Part shown: piece after piece, positions 36,066 to 43,913 of the stretch
How positions within the stretch are numbered: the stretch's first letter is position 1
How the letters are laid out: each line of letters starts with the position of its first letter
From: Dactylosporangium sp040689395
GTDB taxonomy: Bacteria > Actinomycetota > Actinomycetes > Mycobacteriales > Micromonosporaceae
Direction of reading: 5' to 3'
Length of the DNA: 64,000 nucleotides
NCBI RefSeq assembly: GCF_040689395.1
Contig: NZ_JBFAZX010000001.1
Coordinates: 496,001 to 560,000, forward strand
The notes under the pieces: model-generated
Told to the model about the DNA's origin: nothing
Seen by the model: only the letters and a program-made list of their open reading frames with translations
Database searches by the model: none
Position numbers and translations under genes: made by a program

Positions 36066-37184
36066 ATGCGTGACGTGGTCGAGATCGGGCTCAGCAAGAT
36101 CGCCCGGCGTGGCTACCACCTGGACGACATCGCGATCGTCCCGACGCGCCGCACCCGCGACGTCGACGACGTTTCCACGAACTGGCAGCTCGACGCGTAC
36201 CCGTTCAAGATTCCCTGCGTGGCGCACCCCTCCGACGCCACCATGAGCCCGGCCACGGCCGTCGCGCTGGGCAAGCTCGGCGGTCTCGGCGTGCTCAACG
36301 TCGAGGGGCTCTGGACGCGGTACACCGACCCCACCAAGATCCTGGAGGAGCTGGCCGGGCTGGACGACGACGCGCGCGCCACGGCCCGTCTCCAGGAGGT
36401 CTACGCCGAGCCGATCAAGCCCGAGCTGATCGGCGAGCGGGTCAAGGAGATCCGCGACGGCGGCGTCACGGTGGCCGTGCGGGTGTCGCCGCAGCACACG
36501 CTCGCCCTGGCCCCGGTGATCCTCGACGCCGGCGTGGACCTTCTCGTCATCCAGGGCACGCTGGTCTCCGCCGAGCACGTCTCGACCACCGACGAGCCGC
36601 TCAACCTCAAGGAGTTCATCGCCGACCTCGACCTGCCGGTCATCGTCGGCGGCTGCACCAACTACCAGACCGCGCTGCACCTGATGCGCACCGGCGCCGC
36701 TGGCGTCATCGTGGGAATCGGCGCCGACGAGTGGTCGACCACCGACCGCGTGCTGGGCATCCGGGTCCCGATGGCGACGGCGATCGCCGACGCCGCCGAC
36801 GCGCGCCGCGACTACCTGGACGAGACCGGCGGGCGATACGTGCACATCATCGCCGACGGCAACATCCAGACCTCCGGCGACATCGCCAAGGCGCTGGGCT
36901 GCGGCGCCGACGCCGTCATGGTCGGCGAGCCGCTGTCGCGCAGCGAGACGGCCCCGGCCGGCGGTGCGTGGTGGCACTCGGCGGCGAGCCACCCGAAGCT
37001 GCCGCGCGGCTCGTTCGGCTCGGCCGAGCCCTCGCTGGGCACCCTGGAGCGGGTGCTCTACGGCCCCTCAGAGGACCCCGACGGTGTGCTCAACCTCTTC
37101 GGCGGCCTGCGCCGGGCGATGGCCAAGTGCGGGTATCGCGACCTGAAGGAGTTCCAGAAGGTCGGCCTCGTTCTCGACAAGTAA
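36066..37184 (+). CDS. guaB3: GuaB3 family IMP dehydrogenase-related protein
   Basis: A 372-residue paralogue of guaB without CBS domains. It shares the barrel (VIVGGCTNYQTALHLM, VHIIADGNIQTSGDIAKAL), but the catalytic-loop position reads GIGADEWSTTDRV (about 218-230) with no Cys. Such paralogues accompany guaB in actinobacteria; whether this one acts on IMP is open. ATG 36066 has an AGGAG ribosome site 37 bases after guaB, so they form an operon. Confidence 0.88.
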   Translation: MRDVVEIGLSKIARRGYHLDDIAIVPTRRTRDVDDVSTNWQLDAYPFKIPCVAHPSDATMSPATAVALGKLGGLGVLNVEGLWTRYTDPTKILEELAGLDDDARATARLQEVYAEPIKPELIGERVKEIRDGGVTVAVRVSPQHTLALAPVILDAGVDLLVIQGTLVSAEHVSTTDEPLNLKEFIADLDLPVIVGGCTNYQTALHLMRTGAAGVIVGIGADEWSTTDRVLGIRVPMATAIADAADARRDYLDETGGRYVHIIADGNIQTSGDIAKALGCGADAVMVGEPLSRSETAPAGGAWWHSAASHPKLPRGSFGSAEPSLGTLERVLYGPSEDPDGVLNLFGGLRRAMAKCGYRDLKEFQKVGLVLDK

Positions 37185-37196
37185 GGCAAGTAATAC

Positions 37197-37252
37197 GAGC
37201 AGGACGGGTCAGGGGTCCGCGCGACCGTCGCGGGCCCGGGCCTGTCCTGCTT
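37197..37252 (+). terminator. Terminator after guaB3
   Basis: AGCAGGAC (37198-37205) pairs with GTCCTGCT (37244-37251); the long loop contains further GC-rich pairing. It follows the guaB3 stop by 13 bases. Confidence 0.6.
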
Positions 37253-37289
37253 GTGTGATGAGCGCACGCTGATCAGTGCGTAGCGACGC

Positions 37290-37323
37290 CGATGGGAGGG
37301 CCGGGTTTCCGGCCCTCCCATCG
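37290..37323. terminator. Bidirectional terminator between guaB3 and the roadblock gene
   Basis: A perfect 15-bp stem (CGATGGGAGGGCCGG, 37290-37304) with a GTTT loop lies between the two convergent transcription units, 12 bases from the roadblock gene stop. Confidence 0.85.
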
Positions 37324-37335
37324 TTCACGGTTGGC

Positions 37336-37755
37336 TCAGCGGGGGAGCGCCTGCTGCAGCTCGGCGCGCAGCGCGGGGGTCAGCATCTCGCCGGCCTGCT
37401 TGGCCAGGCGGGCCATCTCGTAGCCGACCACGCCGATGTCGGCCTCGCGGCCGGCCAGCGTGGCCAGGATCGACCCGTCCCGGATCGACATGACCAGGAA
37501 GAAGCCCTGGCCCATCTCGACCACGGTCTGCTTGACCTCGTCACCGTCGAAGATCCGTGCGGCGCCGCTGGTGACGCTCACCAGGCCGGACGTGACCGCG
37601 GCCAGCTGATCGGCGCTGTCGCGGGGCAGGTGGTCGGAGACGGCCACCAGCAGGCCGTCGGAGGAGACCACCACAGCATGTGCGATGCCGGGCACCCGCT
37701 CGGTGAACGCGTTGATCAGCCAGCTCAGGTCCCGTGCTTGTTGGCTCAGGGTCAC
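37336..37755 (-). CDS. Roadblock/LC7 domain protein (conservon CvnB-like)
   Basis: A 139-residue roadblock/LC7 protein (LSWLINAFTERVPGIAHAVVVSSDGLL), which in actinobacterial conservons partners a sensor kinase and a small GTPase. GTG 37755 overlaps the kinase stop (GTGA, 37752-37755). The usual DUF742 and Ras-like GTPase genes do not follow; a terminator comes next. The minimal set suggests a reduced conservon. Confidence 0.9.
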   Translation of the reverse strand: MTLSQQARDLSWLINAFTERVPGIAHAVVVSSDGLLVAVSDHLPRDSADQLAAVTSGLVSVTSGAARIFDGDEVKQTVVEMGQGFFLVMSIRDGSILATLAGREADIGVVGYEMARLAKQAGEMLTPALRAELQQALPR

Positions 37756-40700
37756 GCCGTGCTCCCTCGATGTTCGTTGATCGGCACCGTGGGCACCTCG
37801 TCCTCGTTCGCGGCCCGGTGCACACCACTGTAGAACCGGGTGAGCATGCTCCCAACGCTAGCCGGATCCGGTTCCATATGGGGGCCCGCGACCGGCTGCA
37901 CCGGCTCGGGCGCCGGCACCTGGCCGGTGGGGTCCCCCGGCAGCTGGGCTAGCGGGACGCGGATGGGCAGCCCGGCGTTGCTGGTGCCGGCCGTGACCGG
38001 CTGGCGCTGCACCGGGATCGCCCGCGACGTGGCGGCCGCGTCGCCACCCCCGCCGCGGGACCACCAGCGGGTGCCCTTCGCCGGGGGCGCGACGTTGCCG
38101 CGCGCCGCGGCGCCCAGGATGTCCTCGGCGCGGCTCGGGCCACGCCGGATGCTGGCCGGGCCTCCGTTCGCGGCGTGGTTCGCCGGCGGCGTCGACGCGG
38201 CCGCCCCCGACACCGGCACACCGGCCGCGGCCGGCACCCCGGACGAGGGCGTCGCCGACAGCGGCGCACCGGTCGGCCCAGCCACCGGCGTACTGGCCGC
38301 GGCCGGCACCCCGGACGGCGGCGTCGCCGACAGCGGCACAGGCGAAACCGGCGTCGCCGGGACGGGGGCCGCGGAGACCGGCGCGGCGGAGACCGGCGCC
38401 GCCGACGCGGGGGCCGCCGAGACGGGGGTCGCCGGGACGGGGGCCGAGGAAACCGGCGCGGCCGGGACCGGTGCGGTCTGGCCCACCGTTACCGGCATCT
38501 GCGACTCGATGGCCCCGTCGGCCTGACCCGCGTTCTGGGCCGTGTTCTGGCTCGTGTTCTGTTCCGCGCTCTGTTCCGCGCTCTGTTCCGGGTCCGCCGC
38601 CTCACGAGCCGCGGCCGCCGCGGCGGAGGACGCCACGGGCCAGGTCGTGTCCGTCGCCGGAGCGTGCGGCAGTTGCGGCGCCGCGACCGCGGGCACCCCG
38701 GAGACCGGCCGTGCCCCCTCCGCGCCCTCCTGGCCGGCCGTGGATGTCGGCCGGCTGGGCAGGGCCGGCAGCACGGCGGTCGGCGCGTCGTCGAGCTCGG
38801 GCCCGGTCAGCACCGGCACCGCGCCGCCGTCGACCGGCAGCCGGGCCGCGCCGGCGATCCAGTTGGCGGCGTTGCCGTAGAGCCCCGCACCCTCGGGGGG
38901 CGCGGCCAGCAGGCGGGCCGGCAGCGTCACGTATGCCGTCACACCGCCCTCGGTGGCGGTGAGCCGGACCGAGACCCCGTGACGGTCGGCGAGGTGACCG
39001 ACCACGACGAGGCCCATCCGCTCGGAGGCGGCGACGTCGATCGCGATCGGGCTGGAGACGCGCTCGTTGGCCTCGATGACGCCGGACTCGGTCATGCCGA
39101 TGCCCTTGTCCTCGATGACGATCGTCGCCTCGCGGACCTGCTGGGCCGGCCAGCCCGTCACCGCCACCACCGTGTCGGGCGGGGAGAACGTCGTCGCGTT
39201 CTCCAGCAGCTCGGCGAAGAGGTGGACGATGTCGGAGACGGCGTGGCCGACGACGTAGATGTCGCTGGGCACGTCGTGGCGGATCCGGGCGTACTGCTCG
39301 ATCTCGGCCATCGCCGCGAGCATCACGGCGGAAAGGGAGACCGGCTGCGCCCACCGGCGGGTCGCCTCGCTGCCGGCGAGGACCAGCAGGTTTTCGTCGT
39401 TGCGGCGCATGCGCGTGGCCAGGTGGTCCAGCCGGAACAGGTTGGCCAGCTGGTCGGGGTCGGTCTCCGCCGACTCCAGCTGGTCCAGCAGCTGGAGCTG
39501 GCGCTCGACCAGCGTCTGCGACCGGCGGGCCAGGTTGATGAACATCGCGTTGACGTTGCGCCGCATGACCGCCTGCTCGACGGCCAGGCTGACCGCGCTG
39601 CGGTGCACGGCGGTGAACGCGTCGGCGACCTCGCCGATCTCGTCGGAGGAGCGGACCCGGGTCGTGGTGTCGACCGTGACCGTCTCACCGCGCGGCAGCG
39701 TCCTCAGGCGCTGGATCGCCTCGGGCAGGCGGTGCTGGGCCACGTCGAGCGCCTGCGCCCGCAGCTGGCGCAGTGAGCGGGCCATCGACCGGCCGATGAG
39801 CCAGGACAGCAGCAGCGCCAGGAGCATGACCAGCACGATGGCCGAGGTGGCGACGATCGCGTTGTTGCGCTGGGTCGTGCTGCGTTTGCCGGCGCCCTTG
39901 ATGGCGTCCTCCAGCATCTCCTTCTCGATGCTGCGGAGGTAGTCCAGCTCCTGGGTGCTGGCGCGCCACCAGTCCTCGGCGGAGACGCCGACCGCGGCGC
40001 CCCGGGCGCGGGAGATGACTTCCCGCTGTAGCCGGGCGACGGTGGAGACCGCGGACTGGCGCAGGTTGCGGTCGTAGAGGGCGAGGTGGCGGGGGCTCGC
40101 CGAGGCACGGAACCGCTCGACGGCGGCGACCTGCCGGGCCTGGATCTCCGAGAACGTCTCGAAGTCGTCGGGCGCGAACCTGCCCGCGCTGGCCGCGGCG
40201 AAGATCCGCCCGCGCAGCTGGTCCTTGAGCTCCTTGGACTGCGCGAGATCCATCAGCGAGGAGACCTCGGCGACGGACTGGGAGTCACCGCCGATGTCCG
40301 GGCGGGCCGGCACCAGGTCGAAGAGGTGCTGGATCGTCACGGAGTACTGCGTGAAGACCGCCTCCTCGCGCAGCCAGCGCGACTTCACGCCGGCGCGCAC
40401 GAGCGCGAGGTCTTGGAAGTCGGCGGTGACCCGGTTCTGCGTCTGGCTGAAGGCCGGGTTTTCCAGCAGCGGGTGGGCCTGCGTGGAGAAGGCCTGCAGC
40501 GCCGCGTCGGTCGCGGCGTAACTCGCCGCGAGCTCGTCGGCGGAGTTCGGGCCGGTGGGCGCGGCGGGGGTGTTCGACTTGGCGAGAACTCCGGCCGTTC
40601 GGTCCCTTTCGATCTGCAACTGGTGGATGAGTTCGGTCAGTTGGCGGCCGACCTTGACCCCTTGGGCGAATTGACTCAGCTTCGTCGCGTCCTGCACCGA

Positions 40701-40862
40701 GAGGTTGATCTGCACGCCGGCGATGACGAGGAAGGCGACGGCCGGCAGGACGAGGACGGCCGCGAGCTTGGTGGGCACGCGCCAGTCGCGCACCCGGAAC
40801 AGCGATGCGCTGCGGCGTTGCGGTTCCCCCAGCCGTCTCCGCCGATGGCTGTTCACCTTCAT
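37752..40862 (-). CDS. NIT-domain sensor histidine kinase-like protein (conservon CvnA-like)
   Basis: A protein of about 1036 residues. Membrane helix 1 is at about 31-54, then an extracellular nitrate/nitrite-sensing (NIT-type) helical domain to about 330, helix 2 at about 336-358 and HAMP (about 360-430). A dimerisation stretch (FRLDHLATRMRR) and an HATPase domain follow (N-box ELLENATTFSPP with Asn555, G-box EDKGIGM). The last ~350 residues are a disordered Pro/Ala/Val-rich tail with tandem repeats. ATG 40862 is chosen; GTG 40856 or an upstream start is possible. It is divergent from a binding-protein lipoprotein gene. NIT domains sense nitrate or nitrite in some proteins; that ligand is inferred. 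Confidence 0.85.
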   Translation of the reverse strand: MKVNSHRRRRLGEPQRRSASLFRVRDWRVPTKLAAVLVLPAVAFLVIAGVQINLSVQDATKLSQFAQGVKVGRQLTELIHQLQIERDRTAGVLAKSNTPAAPTGPNSADELAASYAATDAALQAFSTQAHPLLENPAFSQTQNRVTADFQDLALVRAGVKSRWLREEAVFTQYSVTIQHLFDLVPARPDIGGDSQSVAEVSSLMDLAQSKELKDQLRGRIFAAASAGRFAPDDFETFSEIQARQVAAVERFRASASPRHLALYDRNLRQSAVSTVARLQREVISRARGAAVGVSAEDWWRASTQELDYLRSIEKEMLEDAIKGAGKRSTTQRNNAIVATSAIVLVMLLALLLSWLIGRSMARSLRQLRAQALDVAQHRLPEAIQRLRTLPRGETVTVDTTTRVRSSDEIGEVADAFTAVHRSAVSLAVEQAVMRRNVNAMFINLARRSQTLVERQLQLLDQLESAETDPDQLANLFRLDHLATRMRRNDENLLVLAGSEATRRWAQPVSLSAVMLAAMAEIEQYARIRHDVPSDIYVVGHAVSDIVHLFAELLENATTFSPPDTVVAVTGWPAQQVREATIVIEDKGIGMTESGVIEANERVSSPIAIDVAASERMGLVVVGHLADRHGVSVRLTATEGGVTAYVTLPARLLAAPPEGAGLYGNAANWIAGAARLPVDGGAVPVLTGPELDDAPTAVLPALPSRPTSTAGQEGAEGARPVSGVPAVAAPQLPHAPATDTTWPVASSAAAAAAREAADPEQSAEQSAEQNTSQNTAQNAGQADGAIESQMPVTVGQTAPVPAAPVSSAPVPATPVSAAPASAAPVSAAPVSAAPVPATPVSPVPLSATPPSGVPAAASTPVAGPTGAPLSATPSSGVPAAAGVPVSGAAASTPPANHAANGGPASIRRGPSRAEDILGAAARGNVAPPAKGTRWWSRGGGGDAAATSRAIPVQRQPVTAGTSNAGLPIRVPLAQLPGDPTGQVPAPEPVQPVAGPHMEPDPASVGSMLTRFYSGVHRAANEDEVPTVPINEHRGSTA
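38223..38337 (-). repeat. Tandem repeat in the kinase tail
   Basis: A 43-base segment at 38223-38265 recurs at 38295-38337 with about two mismatches (period 72 bases, in frame). It is followed by shorter repeats encoding xAPVSAAPV-like units up to about 38480. Confidence 0.75.
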
Positions 40863-41112
40863 TACGACGGCCGGAGCCGGCGTGGGAGGCGGCGAAGCGA
40901 AAGTCTGCACCCCTTCACACCTTTCGCATGCGTCATCGCGCTGCCTGAGCAGCGTGCGGCCCTTATCAAACCAGGGATGCGACTCGTGTCCAACCACGTC
41001 ATAGTGGCGCAGGTCACATTACTCCAAGGCGGACGGCGGGCTTGCTCCGCATTGAGCGGACGGGAAGGATACGGCCGTCCGACCTGCCGCGCACCGCAAG
41101 GAGTCTTTCGCC

Positions 41113-42369
41113 GTGCTCACCCGGGGTCTCCGGCCCGCAGTGACCGCCCTGGTGCTCGCGTCGGCGTTACTCATGTCGGCCTGCACGGGCGGCGACACGC
41201 CGAGATCGCGCGCGCCGGCCACGATCGCGATCGGGCTGCTGGTGCCGACCAGCGGTGCCAACGCCGCCCTCGGCCAGCAGGCCACGCTGGGCGCGAAGCT
41301 CGCCATCGAACTCGTCAACCGGGACGTTCCGGCCCAGCCGCTGCCCCTGCCGCTCGGTCCCGGCGCCGGACTGCGTAACGGCACGAAGCTGACGCTGATT
41401 ACGGGCAACACCGAGAGTGCGCCGGAAAAGGTCGAGAAGGAGGCCACCCGGCTGGTCGAGGAAGGCGCCGTTGGCCTTGTGGTGGCCGACACGATCGACG
41501 TGGCGTTGCCCGCCGGCCGGGTCACCGACCTGCTCGGCGTCTCGCTGATCGACGCGCTGAGCACCTCGGACACCTTCGGTGAACTCAACCGCATCGGGCA
41601 CTTCCGGATCCAGCCGAGCGACCGGCGAATGGTCACCACGGCGCTCGACCTGCTCTACCGCCAGCGCGGCGGCGGGCAGTACAAGCGGATCGTCACGGCG
41701 GCCGGCTCGCCCGCGGGCCCGCTCGCCGACGAGGCTGCTGCCCTCAAGAACTCGATCGAGGACCTGAGCCTGGCCGCGGGCTACGAGGTGGCCGGCAAGG
41801 ACCGTGTCGTACCGCTGACGGGCGCCGAGGCCGGGCAGTCCGGGGGCCAGGTGACCAAGGGCGACGCGGTGCTCGCGATCGTGACCAGCGCGGCCGAGGC
41901 GTCCGCGGCGAACGACCTCGCGGTGAAGCTCAAGGGCACTGCCCCGGTGGTCGCGATCGGGCCGGCCGTGTCCGCGCTCGACCTGGTGAAGAATCCGACC
42001 GCGCTGCGGGCCGCCGGCTGGTCGAACGAGTTCGCCGCGCGCAACCCGATCGCACAGGTCGTCGCGGCGATGTACGAGCAGGCGTTTCACACCAAGCTGA
42101 CCGAGGTCGCCGCGGACGCCTTCATGGCGACGCTGGTGCTCGCGATGGCGATGGACCAGTCGCTCGACTACTCGAAGCAGGCGGTCCGCAACGCCGTGCA
42201 GCAGGTGACGTTCCCGGCCACGCAGACGATCATGCCGTGGAACGGGGTGCGCTTCGACGGCAACGGCGCCAACCAGCTCGCGGCCGGGCTCGTCGAGCAG
42301 CACGCGCCGAACGGCTACCTGGTCGTCCACCCGGCCGAGCTGGCGGCCACGCCGACGCTGAACCTGTGA
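41113..42369 (+). CDS. ABC-type substrate-binding lipoprotein (branched-chain amino acid / type I periplasmic binding fold)
   Basis: A 418-residue lipoprotein. The signal peptide ends in lipobox LMSAC (Cys near 24), followed by a type I periplasmic-binding fold (IAIGLLVPTSGANAALGQQ opening, LVVADTIDVALPAGRV, WNGVRFDGNGANQL near the end). No permease or ATPase genes are adjacent. It is divergent from the NIT-domain kinase and could deliver a ligand signal to it; that is inference. GTG 41113 has an AAGGAG ribosome site. Confidence 0.82.
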   Translation: MLTRGLRPAVTALVLASALLMSACTGGDTPRSRAPATIAIGLLVPTSGANAALGQQATLGAKLAIELVNRDVPAQPLPLPLGPGAGLRNGTKLTLITGNTESAPEKVEKEATRLVEEGAVGLVVADTIDVALPAGRVTDLLGVSLIDALSTSDTFGELNRIGHFRIQPSDRRMVTTALDLLYRQRGGGQYKRIVTAAGSPAGPLADEAAALKNSIEDLSLAAGYEVAGKDRVVPLTGAEAGQSGGQVTKGDAVLAIVTSAAEASAANDLAVKLKGTAPVVAIGPAVSALDLVKNPTALRAAGWSNEFAARNPIAQVVAAMYEQAFHTKLTEVAADAFMATLVLAMAMDQSLDYSKQAVRNAVQQVTFPATQTIMPWNGVRFDGNGANQLAAGLVEQHAPNGYLVVHPAELAATPTLNL

Positions 42370-42378
42370 GCGGCCGGC

Positions 42379-43623
42379 TCACCCCAGGTGGGCGCGCAGC
42401 CGGGCGGGGTCGCTGCGGACCAGCTCGTTGAGGTCGAGCACGCCCGAGTCGTCCGGGCCGACGAGCCGGCGGGGCAGGAGCGGGTGCTCGCGCCGCCAGC
42501 CCTGGCGCAGCAGCGCGTACTCCACCACGACCGCGAGCAGTGCCGCCCCCATCCACGGCGGCGCGGTGGCGTCGTCCTCGCCCCCGGGCGGCAGGCCGCG
42601 GCGGGCCCGCTCAACGTCGACCGGGCGGCGCAGCAGCGTGCCCGCGAGTTCGTCGCGCCCGTCCGGGGCGCGGCCCAGCACCTCGTGCACGGCCTCGACA
42701 TATTGCCTCGCCCGCCGTTCGACGTCGGGCAGGTAGGCCTCGACGGGCAGGTCGGCGAGGCGCACCCAGGGGCCCTCGGCGGCGCTCAGCGCCTCGGCGG
42801 CGAGGGCGCGCCCGGCGGCGGGCCCCAGCTCGTCCAGGGCGACCGCGTCCGGGGCGAGCGCCACGAGCGGCCCGGCAGCCGCCGCGCGCAACTCCTCGGC
42901 GAGCCCGGGGTGCCGGGCCGCCAGCTCGCCGTGCAACGCCGAGGCGTCCTGAGCCGGGGCGCCCCATCGCTCGAGCCGTAGCCGCCAGCCGGCGTGCAGA
43001 TCCTCCGCCCGGATCGGGCCGGCCGTGGGCAGCGATCCGGTCGCGAACGCCGAGATCGTGCCCGACGCCAGCGGGGCGGCGGCGAAGGTCGCGAAGGCTC
43101 CGTCGATCGCGGCGGCCTTGAGCAGAGCGAGGGCCGCGTCCTCGACCGCGCCGAGCCCGCCGCCGGCCGCGGTCACCGCCGCCGCGTCGCGGATCCGCTC
43201 GGCCTCGGCCAGCAGCGTCTCGGTCGCGGCCAGCAGCCGCGCGCGCCGGTCGGCCTCCTTCTCCGAGCCGGGTGAGCGTAGCCGCTCGTTGAGCAGCTCG
43301 CGGACCAGTTCGGGGTGGCGAGAGGCGGGCAGCGCGAGCTCGTGGGTCAGGAGGATTCGCAGCTGGTCGGCGGAGAGGCCCCACGCCAGCGGCAGCCCGA
43401 TGACGAGTGCCCCGCCGGTCGTGCGCACGGTCGCGGTGCCGCCGAGGTGTATCGACTGCGGCGCCGGGACATCCGCGAATTTCAGCGCGTCGAGCACGAG
43501 CGAGTGCAGGGCCGCGTGGTTGCCCGCGTCGACCGCCGGCAGCGCGGGCGGCGACGGCTCGGCCGGGCTACCCAGCAGACGGCGACCACGCCAGACGGCC
43601 AGTCCGCCGGGAAGTCTCGCCAT
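42379..43623 (-). CDS. M48-peptidase-like protein with a broken zinc motif
   Basis: A 414-residue protein. Residues about 70-105 resemble the core of M48 peptidases (IGLPLAWGLSADQLRILLTHELALPA), but the HExxH zinc motif reads H94-E95-L-A-L, lacking the second His. The rest is Ala/Arg-rich and helical, with one hydrophobic segment near 355-370 (WMGAALLAVVVEYALL). It is probably not an active protease; function unknown. It is convergent with the lipoprotein gene (9 bases between stops) and divergent from the guaA region. Confidence 0.6.
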   Translation of the reverse strand: MARLPGGLAVWRGRRLLGSPAEPSPPALPAVDAGNHAALHSLVLDALKFADVPAPQSIHLGGTATVRTTGGALVIGLPLAWGLSADQLRILLTHELALPASRHPELVRELLNERLRSPGSEKEADRRARLLAATETLLAEAERIRDAAAVTAAGGGLGAVEDAALALLKAAAIDGAFATFAAAPLASGTISAFATGSLPTAGPIRAEDLHAGWRLRLERWGAPAQDASALHGELAARHPGLAEELRAAAAGPLVALAPDAVALDELGPAAGRALAAEALSAAEGPWVRLADLPVEAYLPDVERRARQYVEAVHEVLGRAPDGRDELAGTLLRRPVDVERARRGLPPGGEDDATAPPWMGAALLAVVVEYALLRQGWRREHPLLPRRLVGPDDSGVLDLNELVRSDPARLRAHLG

Positions 43624-43700
43624 GGTTGATCAGTCTGCCGCAGAACAGCACCGAAATCGAAGGGCCTTCCCGGTACGTTACTCCTGGGTCACCATGGGGC

Positions 43701-43913
43701 ATGCGTTACGACGTTGTGGTGATCGGGGTGAACCCCTCGCTGACGATCACCGCGCAGACCGAGCGGGCGATGCCGATGTGGCCCAACAGGGGCGAGGCCG
43801 ACCCGCGCCCCGAGCTCGGCGCACCCTACACCCCCGTGGCGGCGATAGCTCCGTCACGCCCGGCGGTCCCGGCGCAGGCACCGGCCGCGCTCCGACTAGG
43901 CTTTTCGGCATGA
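43701..43913 (+). pseudogene. Remnant of a GMC-type (cholesterol-oxidase-like) oxidoreductase, internally deleted
   Basis: A 70-codon frame opens with MRYDVVVIG, the N-terminus of an FAD Rossmann fold, and passes straight into GVNPSLTITAQTERAMPMW. The latter reads like the C-terminal NPSLTI region of GMC/cholesterol oxidases, ending in a Pro/Ala tail. The ~500 residues normally between, including the GxGxxG loop, are missing. Related genomes carry a full GMC oxidase just upstream of guaA. The frame is intact and its TGA overlaps the guaA ATG (ATGA, 43910-43913), so it may survive as an upstream reading frame coupled to guaA. It is not a functional oxidase. Confidence 0.7.
43897..43902 (+). 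promoter_or_regulatory. -10 box (TAGGCT) of guaA
   Basis: TAGGCT ends 7 bases before ATG 43910, the usual leaderless spacing in this window. It lies inside the GMC remnant, so guaA may be both coupled and independently transcribed. Confidence 0.4.

Noticed and set aside
43025..43910. Frame joining the guaA gene upstream across the M48-like gene
   Set aside because: GMP synthase similarity begins at ATG 43910; the upstream part is antisense to another gene.
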